Positions 50,273 to 58,911 of a DNA stretch of 64,000 nucleotides are shown piece after piece (the first letter of the stretch is position 1; every line of letters starts with the position of its first letter). Source of the DNA: Bacteroidales bacterium (GTDB taxonomy: Bacteria; Bacteroidota; Bacteroidia; Bacteroidales; UBA932). Under the pieces are notes generated by a model. That model did not search any database and was not told the origin of the DNA. It worked only from the letters and a program-made list of their open reading frames with translations. Position numbers and translations under genes: made by a program. The stretch is from the NCBI GenBank assembly GCA_017558775.1, contig JAFYTP010000002.1, forward strand, positions 120,614-184,613. Reading direction: 5' to 3'.

Positions 50273-51415
50273 ATGAAGAACAAACTACTCCTCCCGCTGG
50301 CGCTTTCTGTGCTCGGAGCGCTTACCTGTTCCGCAAAAGATGTAAAATACGATGTAAAAGGGACAAAAGCCCCGAAGGACGGGGCGAAGGTGTACATAAT
50401 CAACCCGGTTGGAAAGGTGCGCATCGACAGCACCGTCGTCTCCAAAGGGACTTTCCAGATGAAAGGAAAAGCGGAAGAAGATGCCCTCCTGGCAATCACT
50501 GTCGATGGTGTCGATGGACAAATCCCATTCTTCAATGATGGTAGACCGGTGCAAGTGAACGTCGCAGACGGCATTCTGACAGGCTCCGCACTCAATACGA
50601 AGTTGTCGGTGTGCGATAGACGGAACAAAGCAGAATACGACGATTACAAGCGTTTCATCGACGCTTTCGCTTCCCTCCCGGAAGAAGAGCAGATGGCCCA
50701 GGCGCAAGAATGGGCGCCGAAATACGACGCAAAGATCAAGGCGTATGCCGATTTCTACATCGGCATGGTCGAAGAGAATAAGGAGAGCCTCATCCCCGTC
50801 GCCTTCATTGAACAGCTTCCCTCGCTCGTTTCAGCGGCGGATAACTGGAACAAGAAAGCCGGAGAAGACAAATTGGAAGAGCTGCTTTCCGCAAACCCGC
50901 GCATCGCCGCGCATCCGGTCGTGGTGGACCTGAAGAAACGAATGGCCGCCGATGATGCGGCACGAAAGGAGCGGGCTGCTCGCCACGTGGAGGTTGTTGG
51001 TGGGAAATTCCTGGACTACGAAGGTCCTGATCCGAATGGCGTCATGCACAAACTGAGTGAGTTCGTAGGCCAGGGCAAATGGGTCCTGGTCGATTTCTGG
51101 GCTTCCTGGTGCGCCCCCTGCAAAGGTGAAATGCCAAATGTCGTCACCGCCTATGAACTGTATCACGACAAAGGATTGGAGATCGTTGGCATTTCCTTCG
51201 ACCGCGAAAAAGAGCCCTGGCTGGCCGCCATCAAAGAATGGAAGATGCCCTGGATCCATCTCTATGGCATCCAAGACGGAAAAAGCATAGCCGCCGAAAT
51301 CTATGGCGTCACCGGCATCCCAGACAACGTCCTGGTCGATCCGGAAGGCACCGTCGTCGCCCGCAGCCTCCGCGGACAGGACCTCGCGGACCGAATCTCG
51401 AAAATCTTCGAATAA
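50273..51415 (+). CDS. TlpA-like thioredoxin with DUF4369-type N-terminus
   Basis: 380 aa, signal peptide ending TCSAK, so periplasmic or envelope-anchored. The N-terminal beta domain (about 25-130: YDVKGTKAPKDGAKVYIIN) is DUF4369-like; a helical linker follows; the C-terminal thioredoxin fold (about 245-380) has VDFWASWCAPCKGEMPN with redox Cys 280 and Cys 283 and the cis-Pro segment GVTGIPDNVLVDPEG. Such proteins act as thiol:disulfide oxidoreductases in the Bacteroidetes envelope. The next gene starts 1 bp after its stop, so it heads the 51417-55657 group. Confidence 0.92.
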   Translation: MKNKLLLPLALSVLGALTCSAKDVKYDVKGTKAPKDGAKVYIINPVGKVRIDSTVVSKGTFQMKGKAEEDALLAITVDGVDGQIPFFNDGRPVQVNVADGILTGSALNTKLSVCDRRNKAEYDDYKRFIDAFASLPEEEQMAQAQEWAPKYDAKIKAYADFYIGMVEENKESLIPVAFIEQLPSLVSAADNWNKKAGEDKLEELLSANPRIAAHPVVVDLKKRMAADDAARKERAARHVEVVGGKFLDYEGPDPNGVMHKLSEFVGQGKWVLVDFWASWCAPCKGEMPNVVTAYELYHDKGLEIVGISFDREKEPWLAAIKEWKMPWIHLYGIQDGKSIAAEIYGVTGIPDNVLVDPEGTVVARSLRGQDLADRISKIFE

Positions 51416-51416
51416 T

Positions 51417-52700
51417 ATGAAATACCGGAAAATCATCCTCGTCCTGTCGATGGCCCTGGCGGTCACGCCGATGATGGGCCAGGACTTCGTGTACCTGTTT
51501 CCGAGCAAGGAGATTGCCGAAACGGGAGAAGATCTGTTCTTCAAAGCCTATCTGCTGGACAAGCAGACCATGGCGCTGTCAGACAAGAGCCGGACACTGT
51601 ATCTGGAAATCAGGAGCGAACGGGATAGCCTCGTCTGGAGCGAGAAGTACCCGCTCATCGACGGAAGAGGCGACGGGCACATCTACATCGGCGAAAACTG
51701 GCCGCAGGGCGAGTATTTCCTGGAGGGCTACGCGAAGACCTCTTTCACGGCCGACAGCACGGAAGCACTCCGTCCCCGCCGGATCCGGGTGGTGGAACGG
51801 GTGAACCAGATGGAGGGCATCATCGCGCAGGCTGTCAAGCAGGATTCCCTGAATCGGATCACATCCAAGCATCGATTCGACCTGTTTCCGGAAGGGGGCG
51901 ACCTGATTGAAGGTGTCTCCTCCGTGGTCGCCTTCAAGGCCACCTATGGAAACGGCTTCCCGGAAGAGGTGACGGGAAAGGTGCTGGAAGACGGGCAGCA
52001 TATCGCAGATATCCGGTGTGTCCATGACGGGATGGGGAAATTCGTGGTTACTCCCCATGCGGGAAAGACCTGCCAAGTGGTCCTGGACGATGGCAGGACC
52101 TTCCCCCTCCCCGAGATCAAGCGTGACGGAATGACGCTCCGCGTAGTGCGTAACAACGCCACCGGCATCGACATTCTCGTTTCCGTTCCGGACACCGTCG
52201 CCCGGGAGTTTGCCATCCTCGCCAAGTTCCACGGCATCCCTTGCAGCGGTGCAAAAGGGACGGTGAAGGGGAAGCAGGCAGTCCGGCTGCCCAAGGATCT
52301 TTTCCCGTACCAGGGAATTGTCGAACTTACCCTGACGGACGGCGACGGACGCCCGGTCGCGGAACGGCTCGTCTTCGTCAACCCCGAGCGGCGGCTGAAC
52401 ATCACGGCAACGACGGACAAGGATCGCTACAACCTGCGAGAAACAGGAAAAGTCCGCCTGCAAGTCACTGACGCAGAGGGGAAACCCATCCAGGCCGAAC
52501 TGGCCGTAAGCATCTTCGACAGGGCTTATCTTTATCTGCCCGGGCACGAGAACATCATGTCCCACGGCTATCTCTCCGAACAGATCCGTGGCGATGTCTT
52601 CAATCCCACCTATTACTTTGACGAACGGAACGCCGACCGCCTCCAGGCGCTTGACCTGCTGCTGATGACGCAAGGCTGGCGGCGTTATGTATGGGACTGA
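51417..52700 (+). CDS. Macroglobulin-like envelope protein, C-terminally short
   Basis: 427 aa with signal peptide ending PMMGQ. The sequence is a string of beta-sandwich (MG2-like) segments: FPSKEIAETGEDLFFKAYLL, GHIYIGENWPQGEYFLEGYA, FDLFPEGGDLIEGVSSVVAF, ERLVFVNPERRLNI and the terminal LDLLLMTQGWRRYVWD. In related Bacteroidetes proteins I remember, this last block is followed by a further C-terminal half with a plug-like segment; here the frame stops and that half appears as the next genes. Function unknown. Start at MKYRKIILVLS, 1 bp after the tlpA-like stop. Confidence 0.8.
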   Translation: MKYRKIILVLSMALAVTPMMGQDFVYLFPSKEIAETGEDLFFKAYLLDKQTMALSDKSRTLYLEIRSERDSLVWSEKYPLIDGRGDGHIYIGENWPQGEYFLEGYAKTSFTADSTEALRPRRIRVVERVNQMEGIIAQAVKQDSLNRITSKHRFDLFPEGGDLIEGVSSVVAFKATYGNGFPEEVTGKVLEDGQHIADIRCVHDGMGKFVVTPHAGKTCQVVLDDGRTFPLPEIKRDGMTLRVVRNNATGIDILVSVPDTVAREFAILAKFHGIPCSGAKGTVKGKQAVRLPKDLFPYQGIVELTLTDGDGRPVAERLVFVNPERRLNITATTDKDRYNLRETGKVRLQVTDAEGKPIQAELAVSIFDRAYLYLPGHENIMSHGYLSEQIRGDVFNPTYYFDERNADRLQALDLLLMTQGWRRYVWD

Positions 52701-52701
52701 T

Positions 52702-53691
52702 ATGAAAGCACACAGAATCATATTGCTCTTATTAACGGACCTCGTCGCACAGGCGGCGTGGGGGCAGGTGTTGACGGATGGGATCGTCGGAAAAGACCGC
52801 ATCGAGCGCTTGCAGTTCATCCAGGTCATCTCCTCACATGGCGATACCTTGCTCGTTGAGACGGATACGCTCGGTCGATTTGAGATAGACCCGTCCTGGA
52901 TGGGACGGTTACAAGGAACCGTCTACCTGAAACCACTGGTGGACAAACCCAAGCCCAAACTCACCATGGTCAACCCGTTTGACAGCATCAATGTCCATCG
53001 GCGGGAGCGGGAGCGATATCTGTCCCAAGATTTCGTTTTCAATACGAACCAGGATGAGCCGGTCCTATACTATGATCCCGAGACCATCTTGCTGAAAGAA
53101 TCCGTCATCAGAGCCCGTCGAGGCACCCGTTTTCAGGACAAAGTACTAGGAAGCTTGGACAGTCTCTGCATCCTGGGAAATCCCGAATGGGTCTGTGTCC
53201 ATGGTGACGTCAAGTATATCAATGATTATCACGGATATTCCCATCATCCTGGCGGGACTCCGTTCTTTCATTATGACGGAGAACGCCTGATTCCCAAACG
53301 AGGAGAGGCCTACAAGAGATGCTTGATTGTATGGGATGATTATCACAAGAAATGGTGGGATTTGGTATGTAAATACGGGCCTCTCATTTATCCCGGTCCT
53401 CAATACACGGAAGATGAATTATTGGAGATATATGGAATGAGCAAGGCTCAGGGCTATCATCCCAAACGGGAATTCTATGAACCTGACACCCACGATCTCG
53501 CTTCCTCCACACCGGACTACCGGAACTTGCTGCAATGGCGTCCCGCCGTACTGACCGACGAAAACGGCATTGCCGAAATCCCCTTCGCCGCCTCCGACGT
53601 AAATACCGAGTTCATCGGTATCATCGAAGCCATTGACGGAATGGGGCTTATTGGCAGCCAGACCTTCACCTTTCGGGTCTTCAAGCAATGA
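52702..53691 (+). CDS. Tandem paralogue 1, C-terminal half of macroglobulin/plug-like protein
   Basis: 329 aa with signal peptide ending AAWGQ, so a separate secreted polypeptide. Order: LTDGIVGKDRIERLQFIQVIS; a GDTLLVETDTLGRFEIDP block; the plug-like segment ESVIRARRGTRFQDKVLGSL; and a conserved C-terminal beta domain RNLLQWRPAVLTDENG through FTFRVFKQ. The start at 52702 (MKAHRIILLL) was preferred to an ATG 15 bases earlier that overlaps the previous stop. The next gene's ATG overlaps its TGA. Function unknown; it may associate with the 51417 product. Confidence 0.78.
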   Translation: MKAHRIILLLLTDLVAQAAWGQVLTDGIVGKDRIERLQFIQVISSHGDTLLVETDTLGRFEIDPSWMGRLQGTVYLKPLVDKPKPKLTMVNPFDSINVHRRERERYLSQDFVFNTNQDEPVLYYDPETILLKESVIRARRGTRFQDKVLGSLDSLCILGNPEWVCVHGDVKYINDYHGYSHHPGGTPFFHYDGERLIPKRGEAYKRCLIVWDDYHKKWWDLVCKYGPLIYPGPQYTEDELLEIYGMSKAQGYHPKREFYEPDTHDLASSTPDYRNLLQWRPAVLTDENGIAEIPFAASDVNTEFIGIIEAIDGMGLIGSQTFTFRVFKQ

Positions 53692-54677
53692 ATGTCAAGA
53701 GAATCATATCATCCTTTTTGACGGTTCTCGCTGCTCTGACGGCGAAAGGACAGGAATTGACGGACGGGATAAGCGGCCGGGATCTGACTCATGGATGGCA
53801 GTATATACAGGCATTCTCGCCGCAGAGCGACACCTGCCTTGTGATGACTGACTCCCTGGGGAGGTTTGAGATTGACCCGGACCTGATGAATGGGATGCGG
53901 GGCAATGTCTATCTGAAGCCAATGATAACCAGGCCCAAGCCGAAACTTGTCCTTGACAGTCCGTTCGACAGCATTGACGTCTATCGGCAGGGCCGGTCAC
54001 GAGACCTGGTGCAGAACCGTCTGACCAGACCGGATGAGGATTATCCGGTATTCCAGTATGGTCCCGGGGTGATCGTGTTGGACGAGGCTGTCGTCAAAGC
54101 CCGGCGTCGTGCTCGCTTCCAGGACAAAGTGCTGGGAGAGCTGGACAGCCTTACTATCCTGGATAGTCCGGAATGGGTCTGTGTCCATGGAGACATCAAA
54201 TATATCAACAATTATCTCGGATTTACCCATCATCCTGGCAATGGTCCGTTTGATCCTTACCTCGGAGAACGCTTAGTCCCAAAGCGCGGTGAAACCTACA
54301 GGATAAGCATACTTGTACTTGATAATTACCCCATTTGGTGGAGGGATGATGCATGCCATTATGGACCTCTCATATACGGCGGGCCCTATTATACAGAGGA
54401 AGATTTGCTGGAGATGTACGGGATGAGCAAGGCCCAGGGCTATCACCCCGTCCGGGAGTTCTACGAGCCGGACGAAAAGGATCTCGCTTCGCCTGCACCT
54501 GATTATCGCAACCTGCTGCAATGGCGTCCCACCGTGCTGACCGACGAAAACGGCGGCGCGGAAATAACCTTCGGGGCCTCCGACGTCAACACCGAATTCA
54601 TCGGTGTTATCGAAGGCCTGGACGGGCTGGGACTCGTGGGGTGTCAGACTTTCACTTTCCGGGTCTTCAAGCAGTGA
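53688..54677 (+). CDS. Tandem paralogue 2 of the same family
   Basis: 329 aa, signal peptide ending TAKGQ. Collinear with paralogue 1: LTDGISGRDL, GDTCLVMTDSLGRFEIDPDLM, DEAVVKARRRARFQDKVLGEL, and the near-identical end RNLLQWRPTVLTDENG to FTFRVFKQ. The last roughly 57 residues differ little from its neighbours while the middle (KYINNYLGFTHHPGNG region) differs more. ATGA overlap with the previous gene and GTGA overlap with the next indicate coupled translation. Confidence 0.78.
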   Translation: MNVKRIISSFLTVLAALTAKGQELTDGISGRDLTHGWQYIQAFSPQSDTCLVMTDSLGRFEIDPDLMNGMRGNVYLKPMITRPKPKLVLDSPFDSIDVYRQGRSRDLVQNRLTRPDEDYPVFQYGPGVIVLDEAVVKARRRARFQDKVLGELDSLTILDSPEWVCVHGDIKYINNYLGFTHHPGNGPFDPYLGERLVPKRGETYRISILVLDNYPIWWRDDACHYGPLIYGGPYYTEEDLLEMYGMSKAQGYHPVREFYEPDEKDLASPAPDYRNLLQWRPTVLTDENGGAEITFGASDVNTEFIGVIEGLDGLGLVGCQTFTFRVFKQ

Positions 54678-55657
54678 ATGCCAGAAAGGTCATATTATCC
54701 TTTTTGACATTCTTCGCCGCTCTGACAGCGAAAGGACAGGTATTGTCGGACGGAATTAGCGGCAGGGACCGTCTTGAGCGATATCTCCTCATCCAGGCCA
54801 TTTCGCCTCGGGGCGATACCTGTATCGTGATGACGGATTCGCTGGGACGGTTCGAGATCGACCAGGACCTGATGGGCGGGATGCGAGGTAAGATTTATCT
54901 GATGCCGATGGACACGAAGCCCAAATCGAAGCTCACTATCGACAATCCATTTGAAACCATCGACACCTTACGGCAGGGCCGATGCCGATATCTTTCTCAA
55001 AATCAAATCTTTGAGACAGAATCGGAAGACCCGATCCTATACTACGACCCTGAAACGACCTTGTTGGAAGAGTCGATAGTCAAAGCCAAACGACGTTCCT
55101 TCGTCCGCGACAAGGTGACGGGGTATCTGGACAGTCTCGCCTTGCTTTCTTCAAACGGATGGGTATGCGAGCACAATGGGCATCGCGTTTTTCTGAACGA
55201 TTATCTCGGTTATTCCCACCACCCAGAAGGCCACATTGACAGGTATCCCCCAGACAGACGGGTACCACCCAAACCAGGCGAGTCCTATATGCTGGTCAAA
55301 TATGAACCGGTCGGCCCAAATGGGGAATGGATCCTTACCGATCAACGAACAATCTTATACACGGCTCCCCAATACACCGAGGAAGAGTTGCTGGAAATGA
55401 ACGGGATGTGGAAAGCGCAAGGCTATTATCCCAAGCGGGAGTTCTATGAGCCCGATGAGATAGAACTAGCCTCCCCTACTCCTGACTACCGGAATCTGCT
55501 GCAATGGGAGCCTGCAGTGCTGACCGATGAAAATGGTGTGGCGGAGATAACGTTCGAGGCTTCCGACGTAAACACTGAATTCATCGGCATTATTGAAACT
55601 GTCGATGGTACCGGATTGATTGGGGCTCAGTCATTCTCTTTCCGTGTCTACAGATAA
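54674..55657 (+). CDS. Tandem paralogue 3 of the same family (GTG start)
   Basis: 327 aa. No ATG precedes the signal peptide in this frame near the right place; a GTG at 54674, overlapping the previous stop as GTGA, gives VNARKVILSFLTFFAALTAKGQ, matching the signal peptide of paralogue 2. Blocks: LSDGISGRDRLERYLL, GDTCIVMTDSLGRFEIDQDLM, EESIVKAKRRSFVRDKVTGYLDS, end RNLLQWEPAVLTDENG to FSFRVYR. The open frame upstream of the GTG is antisense-like extension into paralogue 2 and was not used. Confidence 0.75.
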   Translation: MNARKVILSFLTFFAALTAKGQVLSDGISGRDRLERYLLIQAISPRGDTCIVMTDSLGRFEIDQDLMGGMRGKIYLMPMDTKPKSKLTIDNPFETIDTLRQGRCRYLSQNQIFETESEDPILYYDPETTLLEESIVKAKRRSFVRDKVTGYLDSLALLSSNGWVCEHNGHRVFLNDYLGYSHHPEGHIDRYPPDRRVPPKPGESYMLVKYEPVGPNGEWILTDQRTILYTAPQYTEEELLEMNGMWKAQGYYPKREFYEPDEIELASPTPDYRNLLQWEPAVLTDENGVAEITFEASDVNTEFIGIIETVDGTGLIGAQSFSFRVYR

Positions 55658-55839
55658 TGAGACAGAGACACGTTTGCAGAAAAAAGGCTCTAGAGTGGCT
55701 CTGGGCTGTTGACGCGGCAGGCTTTTGGGCAAAAAAGTCCTTTTTCCGGGACGCGTCATCACTCAGAGGGGCATAGAAGCCTGTTTATTTGTAAACGCGG
55801 TCGCAACGCGATTTCCTCGGAATTGTTCTCACAATCGAG

Positions 55840-55847
55840 TATCTTTG
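55840..55847 (+). promoter_or_regulatory. -7 element for the small protein gene
   Basis: TATCTTTG, 20 bp before the ATG at 55867. Just upstream is a short inverted repeat ATTGT-TCTC-ACAAT (55822-55835) that overlaps the -33 position and could be an operator. The rest of the 209-bp gap (55658-55866) shows no gene. Confidence 0.4.
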
Positions 55848-55866
55848 CATAAAGCAAACGATACCG

Positions 55867-56055
55867 ATGACACGACTCACCTATACCGGCACCAACTTCG
55901 ACGAAGTAAAAGCGCTCTGCGGAGACAAGGTTTTGTCGCCGTATTTCTGCATGGGAATCACAATGCTGTCGCTGATGACGGACGACGGTTTTATCACTGT
56001 CAATGAGGGCGATATCATCGTTCTGGACGATGAAGGAAAATTCCATGTGGAGTAG
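55867..56055 (+). CDS. Small protein of unknown function
   Basis: 62 aa, acidic (MTRLTYTGTNFDEVKAL start), soluble, with GDKVLSPYFCMGITMLSL and a glycine/acid-rich end VNEGDIIVLDDEGKFHVE. The last part resembles the beta-hairpin seen in some small phage or mobile-element proteins, but there is no phage context. A promoter lies just upstream and the following gene starts 1 bp after its stop, which supports it being real. Confidence 0.6.
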   Translation: MTRLTYTGTNFDEVKALCGDKVLSPYFCMGITMLSLMTDDGFITVNEGDIIVLDDEGKFHVE

Positions 56056-56056
56056 C

Positions 56057-56671
56057 ATGCAACTAAGAAAAATCCGCCTTATACTCGCCCTCATCGCCGG
56101 GGCCTGCCAACCTGCCGGGAAGGGCCTCCAGACCGGAGATCTCCTGTTCGTCGGTACCCGGGGAGAGTCGGGTTCGATGGATGAAGCCATCGTCTCCGCG
56201 ACCGGAAGCTTGACGCACGTCGCTATCATCGAGGTCGATGCCGCCGGGAATCAGTGGGTTATCGACGCCACTCCCAAAAGAGGCGTAAGCCGATATCCAC
56301 TGGACTCGCTGGTCCACGACAACCCGGGAGCCGTCTTCCTGGTCAAGCGCCTACGGGATACGACCGGGGTTTCTTTTTATGTCGATAACGCCCGCGCCTA
56401 CCTGGGAGAACCTTATGACCTCACTTTCCTCCCCGAAAACGATGCCCACTATTGTTCAGAGTTGGTTTATGACGCCTACCGCCGTCCGGACGGAAGCCCG
56501 CTCTTCGAAGCTAATCCGATGAACTTCCTGGCACCCGACGGGACGATGCCCGCCTATTGGGAATCCCTCTTCGAGCAGCTTGGGATGCCCGTTCCACAAG
56601 ACACCCTCGGCACCAACCCGCAGGACCTTTCCACCTCTCCCCTGCTGGAAACCGTTTCCATCGACCTATAA
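56057..56671 (+). CDS. YiiX-like cysteine hydrolase lipoprotein (permuted NlpC/P60)
   Basis: 204 aa; the start MQLRKIRLILALIAGAC gives a lipoprotein signal (lipobox IAGAC). The circularly permuted papain-like fold is indicated by LQTGDLLFVGTRGES at the start of the domain, the His in GSLTHVAIIEVD, and the Cys in DAHYCSELVYDAYR; DLTFLPENDAHYC is typical of YiiX/YebB-type proteins. Enzymes of this class cleave peptidoglycan peptides or acyl bonds; the substrate here is unknown. Starts 1 bp after the 62-aa gene. ATG 56045 is an alternative. Confidence 0.85.
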   Translation: MQLRKIRLILALIAGACQPAGKGLQTGDLLFVGTRGESGSMDEAIVSATGSLTHVAIIEVDAAGNQWVIDATPKRGVSRYPLDSLVHDNPGAVFLVKRLRDTTGVSFYVDNARAYLGEPYDLTFLPENDAHYCSELVYDAYRRPDGSPLFEANPMNFLAPDGTMPAYWESLFEQLGMPVPQDTLGTNPQDLSTSPLLETVSIDL

Positions 56672-56679
56672 CGGAATCA

Positions 56680-56712
56680 TTTTGGAGATGTGGCGGAATG
56701 TCACTAACTTCA
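56680..56712 (+). promoter_or_regulatory. Promoter for the GNAT gene
   Basis: TTTTGG (56680-56685), 19 bp, TAACTTCA (56705-56712), then the ATG at 56722. The same arrangement occurs at 61624-61656. Confidence 0.45.
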
Positions 56713-56721
56713 CGTTCCAAA

Positions 56722-57198
56722 ATGAGCAAGACAGTTTTTCGAGAGATACGGCCGGAGGAGATTCCGGTCTTGGACGACTTCCTGTATGAGGCCATCTTCA
56801 TTCCGGAAGGGGTGCCGGCGCCGCCGAGGTCCATCATTGCCCATGAGGACCTGCAGGTGTATGTGCGGGACTTCGGGAAGAAAGCCGATGACCGCTGCCT
56901 GGTGGCGGAGGTCGATGGCAAAATCGTCGGGGCGGTCTGGACCCGGGTTGTGAACGACTACGGGCATATCGACGACCGCACCCCGTCATTGGCCATCTCG
57001 CTCTACAAGGAATACCGCGGCATGGGCATCGGCACCGAATTGCTGCGACAGATGCTGGAAAAGCTCCGCCAGGATGGCTACGAGCGCGTTTCCTTATCGG
57101 TCCAAAAAGAGAATTATGCCCTGCGGATGTACCAGCGCGCGGGGTTCAAAACCGTCGAGGACCGCGGAGAGGAGCTGCTTATGGTCCTGACATTTTAA
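56722..57198 (+). CDS. GNAT-family N-acetyltransferase
   Basis: 158 aa cytoplasmic acetyl-CoA-dependent transferase. The start MSKTVFREIRPEEIPVLDDFLYEAIF was chosen because it sits right behind the promoter; the open frame upstream runs inside the previous gene. Acetyl-CoA-binding loop YKEYRGMGIGTELLRQML and the C-terminal ENYALRMYQRAGFKTV are standard GNAT motifs. The acceptor (small molecule or protein N-terminus) cannot be identified. Confidence 0.9.
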   Translation: MSKTVFREIRPEEIPVLDDFLYEAIFIPEGVPAPPRSIIAHEDLQVYVRDFGKKADDRCLVAEVDGKIVGAVWTRVVNDYGHIDDRTPSLAISLYKEYRGMGIGTELLRQMLEKLRQDGYERVSLSVQKENYALRMYQRAGFKTVEDRGEELLMVLTF

Positions 57199-57221
57199 AC
57201 ATTGTAACGCATTAATTGATT

Positions 57222-57542
57222 ATGACCTTTGAAGGAATCATTGTCGGAGCGGCGGTTTTCCTCATCATCGGAATCTGCCACCCCATTGTCATAAAACTAG
57301 AATATCACTACGGCAAACAGAGCTGGTGGGTGATGGCGCTGGCGGGGGTGATTTTCGCCTGCGCATCCCTGTTCGTTGCCAATACGGTGTTATCCACCGT
57401 CCTCGGCGCCGCGGCGTTCTCTTGCTTCTGGGGAATTCACGAGATTATCACCCAGGAGAAACGGGTTCTCAAGCGCTGGTTCCCGGAGAATCCGAAGCGG
57501 AGCGAGTATTACGCGAAGAAGCGGAAGGAATTATCCCTGTAA
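57222..57542 (+). CDS. DUF4491-type small membrane protein
   Basis: 106 aa. Three hydrophobic segments (GIIVGAAVFLIIGICHPIVI; WWVMALAGVIFACASLFVA; VLSTVLGAAAFSCFWGIHEI) and a basic C-terminal tail RVLKRWFPENPKRSEYYAKKR, as in the DUF4491 family of Bacteroidetes and others. Function unknown. Start MTFEGIIVG; a TTG six bases upstream is less likely. Confidence 0.8.
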   Translation: MTFEGIIVGAAVFLIIGICHPIVIKLEYHYGKQSWWVMALAGVIFACASLFVANTVLSTVLGAAAFSCFWGIHEIITQEKRVLKRWFPENPKRSEYYAKKRKELSL

Positions 57543-57562
57543 TATTTCACTATAAATTGGGA

Positions 57563-57593
57563 TTGTGGAGTTCGGAAAAGCATCGTAGCTTTG
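57563..57593 (+). promoter_or_regulatory. Promoter for the ZIP transporter gene
   Basis: TTGT (57563-57566), 19 bp, TAGCTTTG (57586-57593), followed by the ATG at 57604. Confidence 0.5.
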
Positions 57594-57603
57594 CATTCGA
57601 ACT

Positions 57604-58362
57604 ATGAACAACTCTTTTTTAGCTTTACTGATCCCATTCCTGGGCACCGCGCTCGGGTCGGGTTTCGTCTTTTTCACGAAGAAAGACATGCCCGACCTGC
57701 TGCAGAAGATCCTCCTGGGCTTCGCCTCCGGCGTGATGGTGGCCGCGTCCGTGTGGTCGCTGCTCATCCCCGGCATGGAGCTGGGCGGCGTGTGGCCCGC
57801 GACCATCGGCCTGCTGGGCGGCTTCGCCTTCCTGTTATTGATTGACCATATTACCCCGCACTTGCACCCGGTCGGCGGGCCGGAAGGCCCTAAGAGTAAA
57901 CTGTCGAAGACGACGATGTTGGCATTGGCCGTCACTATCCACAATTTTCCGGAGGGAATGGCGGTGGGCGTGGCTATTGCCGGAGCGCTGAGCGGCGGCG
58001 CCGGAATGACGGCCGCGGGCGCATTGGCCCTATCGCTGGGTATTGCTATCCAGAATGTTCCGGAGGGGGCAATCATCTCGATGCCGCTGCGTGCGGCCGG
58101 AAACAGCCGCTGGCGGGCCTTCTGGGTGGGAGCCTTAAGCGGCATTGTCGAGCCCATCGGCGGTGCGCTGGTCATCCTGCTGGCGGCCGCGGTCACGCCG
58201 ATGATGCCGTACCTGCTGGCCTTCGCCGCGGGCGCCATGCTCTATGTCGTGATCGAGGAACTGGTCCCGGAGGCCTCCCAAGGCGAGCACTCCAACATCG
58301 GCACTATCGGCTTTGCCATCGGTTTCGCCCTGATGATGGTGCTTGATGTGGTGATGGGATAA
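57604..58362 (+). CDS. ZIP-family metal transporter (ZupT-like)
   Basis: 252 aa inner-membrane protein with about eight hydrophobic segments. The transport core is visible as AVTIHNFPEGMAVGVAIAGAL in helix 4 and AIQNVPEGAIISMPLRAAG in helix 5, the metal-binding HNxPEG/QNxPEG pair of ZIP proteins; a His-containing loop ITPHLHPVGGPEG lies between helices 3 and 4. Probably imports zinc, iron or manganese. Single-gene unit with its own promoter. Confidence 0.9.
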   Translation: MNNSFLALLIPFLGTALGSGFVFFTKKDMPDLLQKILLGFASGVMVAASVWSLLIPGMELGGVWPATIGLLGGFAFLLLIDHITPHLHPVGGPEGPKSKLSKTTMLALAVTIHNFPEGMAVGVAIAGALSGGAGMTAAGALALSLGIAIQNVPEGAIISMPLRAAGNSRWRAFWVGALSGIVEPIGGALVILLAAAVTPMMPYLLAFAAGAMLYVVIEELVPEASQGEHSNIGTIGFAIGFALMMVLDVVMG

Positions 58363-58381
58363 AAAAGCAACAACATGTTTC

Positions 58382-58412
58382 TTGACACGCGTTTACGGGT
58401 TTGCTAACTTTG
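58382..58412 (+). promoter_or_regulatory. Promoter for the XRE/zinc-ribbon gene
   Basis: TTGA (58382-58385), 19 bp, TAACTTTG (58405-58412), 25 bp ahead of the ATG. One of the best matches to the Bacteroidetes consensus in the window. Confidence 0.55.
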
Positions 58413-58437
58413 CACCGTCAACCAAATAACACAGAAA

Positions 58438-58905
58438 ATGGAAGTCAAAGAAATCTTACGGAACCTGCGCGAAAAGAACCACTTGACGCAGGAACAGATG
58501 GCGGAACGCATCAATGTCACCCGGCAGGCCGTCAGTCGCTGGGAAACCGGTATGACCCAGCCCAATCCCGAGCTGCTCAAAGTCCTCTCCCGCGAATTCG
58601 GTGTATCGATCAACACACTCCTGGGCTCTCCCCAGACGCTTTACTGCCAATGCTGCGGAATGCCGCTCACCGACGATTCCATGATCAGCCACGAGCACGA
58701 CGGCAGCTTCAACGAAGACTACTGCAAATGGTGCTACGGCGATGGCAAGTTCCTGATGGAATGCACCATGGACGAAATGATCGAGCATTGCGCCCAGTTC
58801 CTTGACGAAGTGAACAAAGGCCTCCCCAAGCCCATCACCAGAGAGGAATACATCGCCCAGATGAAAATGTACTTCCCGCAGCTCAAGCGCTGGCGCAAGG
58901 GGTGA
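58438..58905 (+). CDS. XRE-type regulator with zinc-ribbon domain
   Basis: 155 aa. Residues 1-60 are a Cro/C1-type helix-turn-helix (LREKNHLTQEQMAERINVTRQAVSRWETG). Residues about 68-150 form a putative zinc ribbon with CQCCGMPL and CKWCYGDG as two CxxC pairs and DGSFNEDYCKWC between them. This combination is found in small stress or metal-response regulators; the ligand and targets are not known. The MBL-fold gene follows after 6 bp and could be its partner or target. Confidence 0.88.
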   Translation: MEVKEILRNLREKNHLTQEQMAERINVTRQAVSRWETGMTQPNPELLKVLSREFGVSINTLLGSPQTLYCQCCGMPLTDDSMISHEHDGSFNEDYCKWCYGDGKFLMECTMDEMIEHCAQFLDEVNKGLPKPITREEYIAQMKMYFPQLKRWRKG

Positions 58906-58911
58906 TTATCC

